Shown here: piece by piece, positions 42,143 through 50,812 of the stretch | Layout of the letters: each line of letters starts with the position of its first letter | How positions within the stretch are numbered: the stretch's first letter is position 1 | Assembly (NCBI GenBank): GCA_951635545.1 | Contig: OX620685.1 | Span: 1,860,001 to 1,924,000 of the forward strand | DNA: 64,000 nt | Direction: 5' to 3' | DNA from: CAG-873 sp910578365 | Lineage (GTDB): Bacteria > Bacteroidota > Bacteroidia > Bacteroidales > Muribaculaceae | Notes under the pieces: generated by a model | Seen by the model: only the letters and a program-made list of their open reading frames with translations | What the model was told of the DNA's origin: nothing | Database searches by the model: none | Translations under genes and position numbers: made by a program

Positions 42143-42588
42143 TTGTCTTTGGAGTCGATTACGATTGTTACAGGGCCGTCGTTTATTAGTTCCACCTGCA
42201 TGTCGGCGCCGAATACACCTTTACGCACAATGCGGCCGGTAATTCGCTCGCATTCAGCACAGAATAGATCGTAGAGCGGCACTGCCAGGTCGTGCCCGGC
42301 AGCGTGGATATAGCTCGGGCGGTTGCCCTTGCGAGTGGAGGCCAGCAGAGTGAACTGGCTCACGGCCAGAATATCGCCTCCGGTGTCGCATACCGAGCGG
42401 TTCATCACTCCATTGTCGTCGTTGAATATGCGCATGGCGGAGGTTTTGGCCGCAAGATAGCGCACATCGGCTTCGGTGTCGTCGTGAGTCACACCCACGA
42501 GTACCAGTAGCCCGGCATCTATTTCGCTGTGAAGCTTGCCTGAGATGCTTACCGAGGCATGTTTCACCCGTTGTATTACAAGTTTCAT
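42139..42588 (-). CDS. dtd: D-aminoacyl-tRNA deacylase
   Basis: 149 residues from the ATG at 42588 (MKLVIQRVKHASVSISGKLH). Hydrolyses D-amino acids from tRNA. Signature blocks: LAVSQFTLLASTRKGNRPSY near 78-97 (SQFTL) and FGADMQVELINDGPVTIVID near 127-146 (the NxGPVT motif as ND-GPVT). Couples by ATGA to the AsmA-like gene. Confidence 0.95.
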   Translation of the reverse strand: MKLVIQRVKHASVSISGKLHSEIDAGLLVLVGVTHDDTEADVRYLAAKTSAMRIFNDDNGVMNRSVCDTGGDILAVSQFTLLASTRKGNRPSYIHAAGHDLAVPLYDLFCAECERITGRIVRKGVFGADMQVELINDGPVTIVIDSKDK

Positions 42589-42669
42589 CTGTCGCGTACT
42601 TTTTAGAGCAATTTCTCGGAATGCAAAGATACGCATTATACGGCAGATTTGGAAATGAAAATGAAAGCT

Positions 42670-42906
42670 CTAAGGATTGTAGCGGTCCTTATGGTAGAAA
42701 TCCATAATTTGGCGCGACATTTCCAAAGCCTGTACAGCGGGCGACGACGGGTCGAGCTGTGCGGCGGTTTCGTAGTCGCTTATGGCGGCACCGTGCTGCT
42801 GCAGTTTCCAGTTCAGCCGTCCGCGCTGATAATATGTATCGGCTGTTGCGTTTCCGGCGTTGATTATTTGGCTGAGTTGATCCAGCTGACGTTCGATATT
42901 TTCCAT
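42670..42906 (-). CDS. Small TPR protein
   Basis: 78 residues from the ATG at 42906 (MENIERQLDQLSQIINAGNA). One TPR repeat is clear: ADTYYQRGRLNWKLQQHGAA, then ISDYETAAQLDP. No signal or membrane segment. Likely a small protein-interaction module; function unknown. It lies 81 bases upstream of dtd on the same strand and after the strong terminator of the oxidoreductase operon. Confidence 0.75.
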   Translation of the reverse strand: MENIERQLDQLSQIINAGNATADTYYQRGRLNWKLQQHGAAISDYETAAQLDPSSPAVQALEMSRQIMDFYHKDRYNP

Positions 42907-42921
42907 AATTTGATAATAAAA

Positions 42922-42949
42922 CACAGCGGCGATAAATTTCGCCGCTGTG
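42922..42949 (-). terminator. Terminator of the ketoacid oxidoreductase operon
   Basis: 11-bp perfect stem CACAGCGGCGA/TCGCCGCTGTG with a 6-base loop, 27 bases after the stop of the gamma subunit gene. Confidence 0.75.
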
Positions 42950-42976
42950 ATTAGCTTTTGATGTTTCGGAGTTTCG

Positions 42977-43510
42977 TTAGCAGAGCGCCATACCGGCCTT
43001 GATAGCGTCTTCGTTGAGCGGAATCAGGTGGTGGTGACGTTCGGGAAGGGTTTTACGCAGACCTTTGATTACGGCTTCGGTGGGCACGATGGGTCGCTGT
43101 TTGAGCAGTGCGCCCAGCAGAATCATGTTGTAGGTCTTGGTGTTGTTCATCTTCAGAGCGGTGTCCATGGCGTCGACGGGCACAATCTTGATATCGGTGC
43201 GGGTGGGAGCGTGGTGAATGCCGTAGGGGTCGTAGATGAGAGTTCCGCCGGGTTTCACTTTGCTCTCGAACTTGTCGAGGCTCTGCTGGTTGAGGATAAC
43301 GGCAGTGTCGTACTGGTCGAGAACAGGCGACGAAATCGGCGCGTCGGATAGGATAACGGTAACGTTTGCGGTACCGCCGCGCTGTTCGGGGCCGTATGCC
43401 GGCATCCATGTAACTTCGAGATTATTCATAAGTCCGGCATAAGCCAGAATCTTGCCCATCGACAGCACACCTTGGCCACCGAAACCGGCAATTACAATTT
43501 CTTCTTTCAT
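42977..43510 (-). CDS. 2-oxoacid:ferredoxin oxidoreductase, gamma subunit
   Basis: 177 residues. It starts MKEEIVIAGFGGQGVLSMGK, the gamma-domain signature, followed by TWMPAYGPEQRGGTANVTVI. Last gene of a four-gene minus-strand operon (ferredoxin, alpha, beta, gamma). The complex oxidatively decarboxylates branched-chain 2-oxoacids or 2-oxoglutarate to acyl-CoA and reduces ferredoxin, reversibly, in anaerobes. Substrate choice between Vor and Kor cannot be settled from sequence alone. Confidence 0.93.
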   Translation of the reverse strand: MKEEIVIAGFGGQGVLSMGKILAYAGLMNNLEVTWMPAYGPEQRGGTANVTVILSDAPISSPVLDQYDTAVILNQQSLDKFESKVKPGGTLIYDPYGIHHAPTRTDIKIVPVDAMDTALKMNNTKTYNMILLGALLKQRPIVPTEAVIKGLRKTLPERHHHLIPLNEDAIKAGMALC

Positions 43511-43528
43511 AGTTGGGCTGTGACAGGA

Positions 43529-44290
43529 TTAAACGTTTTTGAGATCGCCTAAGGGGTATTTGGCAAACATATTCTCTTCCATCCACTGGTTGGACTTGGC
43601 GGGCGAGAGTTTCCAGCCCGAGTTGCATGTGCTGACTACTTCAACTACCGATGTGCCTTTTTTGTCGAGGGCGTTCTGGATGGCTTTTTTCAGAGCGGCC
43701 TTGGTTTTGCGTACGGCTGCTGGGGTATGTACTGCCTGACGGGTTACGTAGCAGGTGCCGTCGAGGCCGGCCAGGATGTCGCTGATTTTGATGGGGAAGC
43801 CGTTGAGGTCGGCGCGACGTCCGTAGGGGGTTGTGGCGGTTTTCTGGCCCAGCAGGGTGGTGGGGGCCATCTGGCCGCCGGTCATGCCATAGATGGCATT
43901 GTTTATGAACACCATTACGATGTTTTCACCGCGATTGGCGGCGTGGATGGTTTCGGCTGTGCCGATTGCGGCGAGGTCGCCGTCGCCCTGATATGTAAAT
44001 ACAAATTTTTCGGGATTGAGGCGGTTGAGTGCGGTCGCCACGGCTGGAGCGCGGCCATGGGCAGCTTCCACCCAGTCTACGTCGATGTAGTTGTATGCGA
44101 ATACGGCGCAGCCTACCGGTGCCACTCCGATGGTTTTGTCTTCAAGGCCCATTTCGTCAATCAGCTCGGCCAGAAGGCGGTGAACCACGCCGTGGCTGCA
44201 GCCGGGACAGTAGTGGGTGTTGCGTTCGTCGAGAAGTCGCGGACGCGCATAAACCAGATTTTCAGGTTTGATTATATCGTTGGGATTCAT
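43529..44290 (-). CDS. 2-oxoacid:ferredoxin oxidoreductase, beta (TPP) subunit
   Basis: 253 residues. It carries the thiamine-diphosphate site YCPGCSHGVVHRLLAEL near 27-43 and the Mg/TPP motif GDGDLAAIGTAETIHA near 100-115, plus FINNAIYGMTGGQMAPTT. Catalytic partner of the alpha subunit encoded 6 bases upstream. Confidence 0.93.
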   Translation of the reverse strand: MNPNDIIKPENLVYARPRLLDERNTHYCPGCSHGVVHRLLAELIDEMGLEDKTIGVAPVGCAVFAYNYIDVDWVEAAHGRAPAVATALNRLNPEKFVFTYQGDGDLAAIGTAETIHAANRGENIVMVFINNAIYGMTGGQMAPTTLLGQKTATTPYGRRADLNGFPIKISDILAGLDGTCYVTRQAVHTPAAVRKTKAALKKAIQNALDKKGTSVVEVVSTCNSGWKLSPAKSNQWMEENMFAKYPLGDLKNV

Positions 44291-44296
44291 GGTGTT

Positions 44297-45382
44297 TTAA
44301 ATTTTGAAGTGCTTTTTGAGGGCGTCGATAACTTCGTTGGGGTTGGGTACGATGCCGCCCATGCGGCCGAAGTGGTATACGGGCATGTCTTTGCCTACGG
44401 CCAGACGAACATCTTCAATCATCTGTCCGGCGTTGAGTTCTACTGTCAGTATGCCTTTGACCTGTTTGCTCAGATTTTCGATTTCCTTGGTGGGGAAGGG
44501 CCACAGGGTGATGGGGCGCAGCAAACCTATTTTAATGCCCTGTGCACGGGCTTCTTCAATAGCCTTGAGGCAGATACGTGCTATCGAACCGAAAGCAACG
44601 ATGAGGTATTCGGCGTCGTCGGTAAAGTATTCCTGGAAGCGAACTTCGTTGTTTTCGATTTCGCGGTAGCGTTCCTGCAGGCGCAGGTTGTTCTTTTCCA
44701 TTTTGTCGGGCTCCATCTCCAGCGATGTCACCACATTGCGGTGCTTGCGTCCGTCTTTACCGGAGGCAGCCCATGGGCACTGCTCAGCAATCTGAGCCTC
44801 GGTACGGCGGGGACGCATAGGCGGGAGCACAACTTTCTCCATCATCTGGCCAACAACGCCGTCGGCAAGAATCATGGCGGGTACGCGGTATTTGAACGAC
44901 AGGTCCATGCCCATGCCTACAAAGTCGGCCATTTCCTGTACAGTGGCGGGCGAGAGCACAATCAGACGATAGTCGCCGTGGCCGCCGCCCTTGGTGGCCT
45001 GGAAGTAGTCGGCCTGCGAGGGCTGTATGGTACCCAGGCCGGGTCCGCCGCGCATTACGTTTACGATCAGTGCCGGAAGTTCGGCAGCTGCTATATATGA
45101 AATGCCTTCCTGCTTGAGGCTGACACCCGGCGAACTCGATGAAGTCATTACTGCTTTGCCGGAGGCTGCACCGCCGTACACCATGTTGATGGCGGCTACT
45201 TCGCTTTCTGCCTGGAGCACTACCATACCGGTGGTTTCCCACGGCATGAGCTCTTCGAGAGTTTCAAGAACCTCCGACTGGGGGGTGATGGGGTAGCCGA
45301 AATAGCCGTCGAAGCCGGCGCGGATGGCGGCGTGGGCAATGGCCTCATTACCCTTCATCAATTTGATTTCTTCCTGTTCCAT
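44297..45382 (-). CDS. vorB: 2-oxoacid:ferredoxin oxidoreductase, alpha subunit (VorB-like)
   Basis: 361 residues. LMKGNEAIAHAAIRAGFDGY opens the pyrimidine-binding domain, followed by GYPITPQSEVLETL, and TSSSSPGVSLKQEGISYIAA near 80-99 is the family signature. In Bacteroidales this protein is usually called 3-methyl-2-oxobutanoate dehydrogenase subunit VorB, though 2-oxoglutarate is also possible. Gap to the ferredoxin gene 10 bases. Confidence 0.92.
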   Translation of the reverse strand: MEQEEIKLMKGNEAIAHAAIRAGFDGYFGYPITPQSEVLETLEELMPWETTGMVVLQAESEVAAINMVYGGAASGKAVMTSSSSPGVSLKQEGISYIAAAELPALIVNVMRGGPGLGTIQPSQADYFQATKGGGHGDYRLIVLSPATVQEMADFVGMGMDLSFKYRVPAMILADGVVGQMMEKVVLPPMRPRRTEAQIAEQCPWAASGKDGRKHRNVVTSLEMEPDKMEKNNLRLQERYREIENNEVRFQEYFTDDAEYLIVAFGSIARICLKAIEEARAQGIKIGLLRPITLWPFPTKEIENLSKQVKGILTVELNAGQMIEDVRLAVGKDMPVYHFGRMGGIVPNPNEVIDALKKHFKI

Positions 45383-45392
45383 AAGTAGTGTG

Positions 45393-45623
45393 TTATTTGA
45401 TCACCTGGCGGTAAACGGTTATACAAGCATCGGGGCACACCGTGGCGCACGAAGCGCAGCCGATGCAGGCTTCGGGTTGGGCCGTGAATGCATAATGGTA
45501 GCCTCGGTCGTTCACTTCTTTGGGCTGGAGGAGCAGCACGTCGGTCGGACATGCCACCACGCATAAGTCGCAGCCTTTACAGCGATTTTTGTCAATCACT
45601 ACTGCGCCAATTACTTTTGCCAT
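45393..45623 (-). CDS. Two-[4Fe-4S] ferredoxin-like delta subunit
   Basis: 76 residues with two clusters: CKGCDLCVVACP near 15-26 and CIGCASCATVCP near 54-65, each C-x2-C-x2-C-x3-C-P. It is the electron-carrying subunit of the oxidoreductase encoded directly downstream. The ATG now lies only 21 bases from the edge of an IS630 element that sits in the operon's leader. Confidence 0.94.
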   Translation of the reverse strand: MAKVIGAVVIDKNRCKGCDLCVVACPTDVLLLQPKEVNDRGYHYAFTAQPEACIGCASCATVCPDACITVYRQVIK

Positions 45624-45669
45624 AGTCGGTGGATTAAATTTTTAAGTAAGTCGTAAAAATTAATTTATA

Positions 45670-46682
45670 CTAAGCCGCATGGGCAAAATTGATATTGAGT
45701 TCAGATCCAAGCGCAGCCAACGCACGGTTAGTTGCATAGAGCAGGGATTCTGTGGAGCAATAATCCGCAGGTCTGAGCCATTTGCCCTTGAGGATTCTCC
45801 AGAGCGTCTCGGCGATATTCAAATGTGGACTGTACGGTGGAAGGAAAAAGAGATACAACCCACGTTTCTCCCATATTGGACGGAGTTCCCGCATGAGTTT
45901 GCATCTGTGGACGCTTGCATTGTCAAGGACAACAAAAGTGTTTTTACGGATACGGAGAGAAAATCGGTCAAGAAAGTCGGCAACCTTGTCAGCGGTCATA
46001 TTCTCAGTTGTGGAGAATCCTTCATATCGATTGTTGCGGTCTATCATGCCGAAAATATTGAGTCTCAGACCTCTTTCAGATGGGATATAGACATCTTCAC
46101 CTCGGAACTGCCATCCGTATGGCACATATCCCTCGGTGCAGATGTGGCTTTCATCTCCATAATAAATGTCGATGAGACAATCTTTTTCCTGTTGTACGAG
46201 TTCTTGCAGCTTCTCGGTCTTATACGCATAGAGCTGCGGCGAGGGTTTCCCCTTTGGACGTTTTCTTATGCGTCTATATCCCGCGCCAAGGCGGATAAAA
46301 AAGCCCTGAAGGTACTCTCGGAGGCTTCTTTCCCTGAAGCCTGCTGCCATGCCTCTTTCGCTTTCTTCACGCTCTGCCTGTCGTTCTCTATGGCTTTGCG
46401 TACCGACTCTTCGTCCGAGCAGTCCATTATTGGCTTCCGACCCCGTCCTGGACGTGTTTCCAGTCCTTTGATTCCTTCGGCCTCGAAGCGTTTCACCCAG
46501 GAATTGACTGATATATGGGTCATATCGGTCTGTTCTCCAACCTGTTCCGAAGTCAGGCCGGTGGATTTCAGAAGCACTGCGCGACAGCGCATACGGTATG
46601 CGTGGCTCTTGCCTTGGCGAAAGCCTCCCTCTAATTGCAGACGTTGTTGGTCTGTCAGTTGTATAACTTTGATTTTTGCGAT
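45670..46682 (-). CDS. IS630-family transposase made by -1 frameshift
   Basis: Two frames. The first (to a TAA at 46266-46268) encodes the helix-turn-helix part (STGLTSEQVGEQTDMTHISV ... GRGRKPIMD). The second, in the -1 frame, encodes the DDE core (DIYYGDESHICTEGYVPYGW, FVVLDNASVHRCKLM, FLPPYSPHLNIAETLWRILK) to 45670. They overlap at T TTT TTA (46302-46296, minus strand), a classical -1 slippery heptamer in correct phase, with a possible CCGC/GCGG stem after it. The fused product is 337 residues, normal for IS630. The first frame has no ATG at the conserved N-terminus: AKIKVIQLTDQQ is preceded by ATC (46682); the first ATG is at 46592. Confidence 0.85.
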
Positions 46683-46723
46683 AGCGTTGTGTCTTTATGT
46701 GTTTACACAAAGATACGCAAAAA
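46673..46723 (-). promoter_or_regulatory. IS630 promoter with start-spanning inverted repeat
   Basis: Minus-strand TATCTTTG (46708-46715) is a perfect -7 box. TTTTTGCG just before it (46716-46723) pairs with CGCAAAAA at the first codons (46673-46680). As in the other elements, only read-through RNA would contain both arms. Confidence 0.5.
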
Positions 46724-46804
46724 AATTGATATAAACTAATTTTCAACATCTACTTAGGATAATTATATAGATGTTTTATGGTATAGTTGGATTTTGTCCG
46801 ATTG

Positions 46805-46812
46805 CAAATTTA
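46805..46812 (-). promoter_or_regulatory. Probable native -7 element of the ketoacid oxidoreductase operon
   Basis: Minus-strand TAAATTTG. It points at the ferredoxin gene but is now separated from it by the whole IS630 element; before the insertion the leader would have been about 65-75 bases. No perfect -33 box at the usual distance. Confidence 0.4.
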
Positions 46813-47027
46813 TAAAAAAAATCGGCATCACAGCATCTTTAACACATATTTAACATTGGCTTGCGCTAAATAAACGCTATTAACATAATTTATGTGTATA
46901 TAATACTGTCGCTTGTGCAGGATGTATTAACTTTACCATTAATGTCTGTTGCCGCGGGCAGCGGAGCTCAGGCCAAGGGATGCAGCTGTGCATTATCCTC
47001 GAATCACACATTATATATATAAGCGAT

Positions 47028-47891
47028 ATGAAAAAGTTTCTGATGTCCTTAATGCTGTTGTCAGTGGCCTTGGGCGCCATGGCTCAGTTGCTGTGGAAAA
47101 TCCAGGCGCCCGGCGCGCGTCCGTCGTACCTGCTTGGCACCTGCCATTTCGTCGAGGTGGAATATGCCGATTCCATACCGGGTTTCGACGACGCATTTGC
47201 TGCCTGTGATACCCTCTACACCGAAATAGGAATGCCCGACGCAGCTGCAGTGCAGAGTTCAATGATGGAGCTTGCGCAGCGCTTGATGGCCGAGCCGCCT
47301 CTGGGCGACAAACTCACTGCCGCCACCGCCGACGCTCTGTGCGACTATATATTGCAGCGCAACGGCGGGGACAGCGCCACCATAGCAGCCGATATACGGC
47401 AGCTTAACCTGATTGGTCTGTTTTTGAAATATCCGTCGGCCAACGTAATGGCGGACTTGCAGACGGGCTTTCAGGTGGAAATGCCTATGGACCTCGGGCT
47501 TGTGAACTACGCCCGCTATCTCGACATGGAGGAGTTGGCTCTGGAGGGCCTGGACTACCAGCTGAGCCTGCTGGGCGAATTTGTGAGCAATAATGTCGAA
47601 GAAGCTTTCAAAGGCATGATGGAGGGTAATCAGCAGGACGATGCCCGCCGGCTGATTGCCGACTATAAAAGCGCCGAACTTAATCGGCTCTACAGCCAGT
47701 TCGAACAATACCGGGGGCTGAAGAATATCGAAGAACTTATCGAGGGGCGCAACCGGGCCTGGGTCGACAGACTGGTGCCGTCGCTGCGCTCAGGCGCCCT
47801 GTTTATAGCTGTTGGAGCCGGGCATCTGCCGGGCGATCAGGGACTTATATCGCGGCTGCGCCTGGCCGGATTTGCAGTTGAGCCGGTATGA
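47028..47891 (+). CDS. TraB/GumN family protein
   Basis: 287 residues from the ATG at 47028, which opens a good signal peptide (MKKFLMSLMLLSVALGAMAQ). Family motifs: LWKIQAPGARPSYLLGTCHF near 21-40 (the GT-H motif), YTEIGM near 64, and the C-terminal ALFIAVGAGHLPGDQGLISR near 260-279 (GAxHLPGxxG). These proteins are putative metal-dependent proteases of the Tiki/TraB clan; the bacterial substrate is unknown. Predicted exported. Confidence 0.9.
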   Translation: MKKFLMSLMLLSVALGAMAQLLWKIQAPGARPSYLLGTCHFVEVEYADSIPGFDDAFAACDTLYTEIGMPDAAAVQSSMMELAQRLMAEPPLGDKLTAATADALCDYILQRNGGDSATIAADIRQLNLIGLFLKYPSANVMADLQTGFQVEMPMDLGLVNYARYLDMEELALEGLDYQLSLLGEFVSNNVEEAFKGMMEGNQQDDARRLIADYKSAELNRLYSQFEQYRGLKNIEELIEGRNRAWVDRLVPSLRSGALFIAVGAGHLPGDQGLISRLRLAGFAVEPV

Positions 47892-48068
47892 CAACAGAAA
47901 TGTAGGCACGAAAACGAACCAAACCCCGTCCGGGCTTGTTAGAAATACAAAGAAAACAGAAATACGGCATTTTTTTAACTATGTTAAACAGCATAGCAAC
48001 GAAGCTTAAGTTCTGGTCTTTAACCTAATTTTTGTGAAAACAATAAGCAAAAATTATATTAAATAAAT

Positions 48069-48099
48069 TTTGTAGTTAGCAAAAAAGGCCGTATTTTTG
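48069..48099 (+). promoter_or_regulatory. ompA promoter
   Basis: TTTG (48069-48072) and TATTTTTG (48092-48099), 23 bases start to start, about 30 bases before the ATG. The upstream bases 47892-48068 are AT-rich with no other feature. Confidence 0.8.
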
Positions 48100-48129
48100 T
48101 GCCGAATTAGTAACGTTATCAACTTTCAA

Positions 48130-49281
48130 ATGAAAAAAACCGTATTAGTAGCGGCACTCGCGCTGGGCGCAATGACCGCATCTGCTCAGGGAATTGAGCA
48201 GTCAAGCTTCTTCGACAATTGGTCGCTCGGTTTAGACGGAGGTGTTACCACACCCATGAACCATGCAGCATTCTGGGGCGACATGCGCGGTGTGGCAGGT
48301 CTGCACCTCGACAAGCAAATCACTCCGGTATTTGGTCTTGGAGTTGAAGCCACCGCAGCAGTAAACACTTCATCCTGGCGTAACTACGTACACAGCACCA
48401 CAGCATTCGACCAGTCGTACGTAGGCGCTTATGCAACAGTAGACCTCTTTAACCTTTTTGGCGGTTACGACTGCGTTACCCGTCCGTTCTCTATCGCCGC
48501 CGTACTTGGCGCAGGCTGGGGACACGACTACATCAACGGCAGCGACGAGTTCGATTACCGCAAGGACAAAAACTACTTCGTGACCAAGGCAGGTCTGAAC
48601 TTCAACTTCAATGTTAACGATAACCTCACCGTATCGCTCAAGCCATATGTGGCCTGGAACATGAACGGTGCGCCTATTGCCCAGACCGCCAGCGGTTATA
48701 ACATCAACGCCGCCACCTTCAACTTCCTGGCAGGCGTGACCTATCACTTCGGCGACGGTTTCGAATGTGTATACCCGGGCTACAGCCAGAACGACATCGA
48801 CGCACTCAACTCTCAGGTTAACGCCATGCGTGGCGAACGCGACGCAGCTCTCGCTGCAGTGGCAGCCGCCGAAGCTCAGAACGCAGCTCTCGCAGCCGAC
48901 CTCGCCGCTTGCCGCAACAAGGCTCCCGAAGTAATCAAGGAAGTAAGCAACAACCTCAACTCGGTTCGCTACGTGTTCTTCAAAATCGGTTCAAGCGCTA
49001 TCACCGCCGACCAGCAGCCTAACGTCGAAATGATTGCCGCTTACATGAAGAATCACCCCAACAGCAAGGTCGTAATCAAGGGCTACGCCTCCAAGGACGG
49101 TCCTCTGGAACTCAACATCGCTCTCGCCAAGAAGCGTGCCGAGGCTGTAAAGAACGCACTCGTAAGCAAGTACAAGATATCTGCAAGCCGCATCGAGGCT
49201 GAAGGACAGGGTATCGGTGAAATGTTCGAAGAAGAATCGTGGAACCGTGTAAGCATCTGCACCCTCGAAGAAGCCAAGTAA
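48130..49281 (+). CDS. OmpA-family outer-membrane porin
   Basis: 383 residues from the ATG at 48130, with signal peptide (to ASAQ, about 20). An N-terminal eight-stranded barrel-like region (about 25-220) is followed by an Ala/Glu-rich coiled coil (SQVNAMRGERDAALAAVAAA near 237-256). The C-terminal OmpA domain (about 275-383) has VVIKGYASKDGPLELNIALA and KKRAEAVKNAL, which bind peptidoglycan. It is a major structural link between outer membrane and cell wall. Strong promoter and terminator suggest high expression. Confidence 0.93.
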   Translation: MKKTVLVAALALGAMTASAQGIEQSSFFDNWSLGLDGGVTTPMNHAAFWGDMRGVAGLHLDKQITPVFGLGVEATAAVNTSSWRNYVHSTTAFDQSYVGAYATVDLFNLFGGYDCVTRPFSIAAVLGAGWGHDYINGSDEFDYRKDKNYFVTKAGLNFNFNVNDNLTVSLKPYVAWNMNGAPIAQTASGYNINAATFNFLAGVTYHFGDGFECVYPGYSQNDIDALNSQVNAMRGERDAALAAVAAAEAQNAALAADLAACRNKAPEVIKEVSNNLNSVRYVFFKIGSSAITADQQPNVEMIAAYMKNHPNSKVVIKGYASKDGPLELNIALAKKRAEAVKNALVSKYKISASRIEAEGQGIGEMFEEESWNRVSICTLEEAK

Positions 49282-49323
49282 TTGCAGCCAACCTATAACT
49301 GAAACAATTACAGACTAACAACA

Positions 49324-49353
49324 GGCGCCGTGTCGAGGACTCGACACGGCGCC
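49324..49353 (+). terminator. ompA terminator
   Basis: 14-bp perfect stem GGCGCCGTGTCGAG/CTCGACACGGCGCC with a 2-base spacer, followed by TTTCTG. Confidence 0.85.
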
Positions 49354-49612
49354 TTTCTGATATACTGAATTTACGACAATGGATATACACGAAATTTTCG
49401 GCTATATAGCCAGTGTTTGCATGATTCTCGGCTACATGCCACAGGCAATCACTACCATGCGAACCCGCGATACAGACGGTATCGCGTTGCCTACATTTAT
49501 AATGCTCGGTTTGGGCAGCGTGTTCTTTGTGGTCAACGGACTGCTGCCGCCCGCCAACATACCCCTGGTGATAACCAACGTAATCACTACAATATGCTCC
49601 GTGATAATATTC

Positions 49613-50766
49613 ACGCGAGTTCGGGATAAGAACTTTATGATTTTCAACCAAGCAAAAGACAACATAGAGTATTGGGCGGCCTTTCAAGGTCGCCTGATTT
49701 ATTTGTACAGTTTGGTGTTGTTAATCCCAGAGGACAAGCTGCCCGTTTGACTCGGGTACCTCAAAGTCGAAGTTCACTTCCGGCTTTGTGGCGAAGAAAC
49801 AATACGCCCCCATTGCCGCAAGCAGGTTCATGAGGAAGTTGTGTACACTACGATGGCGGGAGTGGACGAGCTGCGCCACATTCTTCAGCATGTCGTTTAT
49901 GGATTCGATGATGCTCCTTTTACGAAGCATCATCCTGTCATAGAACGGCATGAGACGCTGTTTCATGTTCGAGCGAAGACCTGTCACAATATGTATGCCA
50001 TCATCCCAAAGATGCCCGAAAAGAGACTGCGATATATATCCCTTGTCAGCGTATAGTTTTCCAAATACCCTGTCAGTCAGTGTGTCGATGACTGCCTCAT
50101 TGCGGTCGTCCACATTGGCACGTGTCAATACGAAGTTGATCAGTTCCCCTTTTTCGTTACATAGCAGATGCAGCTTGAAGCCTACATACCATCCCATCGT
50201 ACTCTTACCCTTGGCCGCGATATCCTTGAAGACTTTCATGTTGAACTGGCGCTTGTTATGAATGACCGGAATGCAGGTGCTGTCCACAAAACTTATTCCC
50301 GTGCACTCTCCGAAACATGCAAGTCGCAGGAACATGGTCATAGCCACAAAACATCGGGGCATGACCTCCACGAAGCGGTTGTAGGAGAATGTCTGCGGAA
50401 ACAGATGCTTCCAGTGAATGCGCACACATCCCAGATAATAGTGCTTGAAGTTTCGGTACGAATTGAAGTGGAAACAGATCAGAATCGTGATGACCTCGGC
50501 ATCCGACATCATGCGCTTTCTTTTCCGTTTTGGAGTGTCAGTTGTGGACGGAAGTGCATTTTTTGCCATCTCACCCTCAAATTCTTTGCAGAAATCATCT
50601 GCAATACAAAAAATTTCAGTAACTTTACTTTCGGTAATCATGATACAGTATTTATTGTTTAGTACCTCTAAATTACTAAATATCAGTAATATTACCAAGA
50701 GAATCGGCAACTTTTTTAAGCTGCCGATTCAACTTTTTTATGGTGTTCCTTATCCCGAACTCGCGT
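49613..50766 (-). mobile_element. IS982-family element, copy C
   Basis: 1154 bp, ends ACGCGAGTTCGGGATAAG/CTTATCCCGAACTCGCGT, target duplication TATTC (49608-49612, 50767-50771). The transposase protein is identical to copy A. Confidence 0.94.
49721..50641 (-). CDS. IS982-family transposase (copy C)
   Basis: 306 residues from the ATG at 50641, identical to the copy A protein. DDE blocks intact (ISFVDSTCIPVIH, LYADKGYISQ, RSIIESINDM). Antisense to the interrupted transporter gene. Confidence 0.93.
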   Translation of the reverse strand: MITESKVTEIFCIADDFCKEFEGEMAKNALPSTTDTPKRKRKRMMSDAEVITILICFHFNSYRNFKHYYLGCVRIHWKHLFPQTFSYNRFVEVMPRCFVAMTMFLRLACFGECTGISFVDSTCIPVIHNKRQFNMKVFKDIAAKGKSTMGWYVGFKLHLLCNEKGELINFVLTRANVDDRNEAVIDTLTDRVFGKLYADKGYISQSLFGHLWDDGIHIVTGLRSNMKQRLMPFYDRMMLRKRSIIESINDMLKNVAQLVHSRHRSVHNFLMNLLAAMGAYCFFATKPEVNFDFEVPESNGQLVLWD

Positions 50767-50812
50767 TATTCGGAATCAAAATCCACAACGACCGTAAGAA
50801 GAAGCGTAAAAA

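Larger units (their letters stand above)
45645..46754 (-). mobile_element. IS630-family element
   Basis: 1110 bp between duplicated TA dinucleotides (45643-45644, 46755-46756), the IS630/Tc1 target. Terminal repeats are imperfect over about 28 bases: AGTAAGTCGTAAAAATTAAT at the left against AGTAGATGTTGAAAATTAGT at the right (inverted). The transposase runs on the minus strand, the same direction as the operon downstream. Confidence 0.88.

Noticed and set aside
43727..45100. 457-codon plus-strand frame opposite the oxidoreductase alpha and beta genes
   Set aside because: Antisense shadow of two well-conserved enzymes; no own motifs.
45673..46749. Single uninterrupted 359-residue IS630 protein starting at 46749
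   Set aside because: Its first ~150 residues are out of frame with the conserved helix-turn-helix region; the frameshifted product matches the family.
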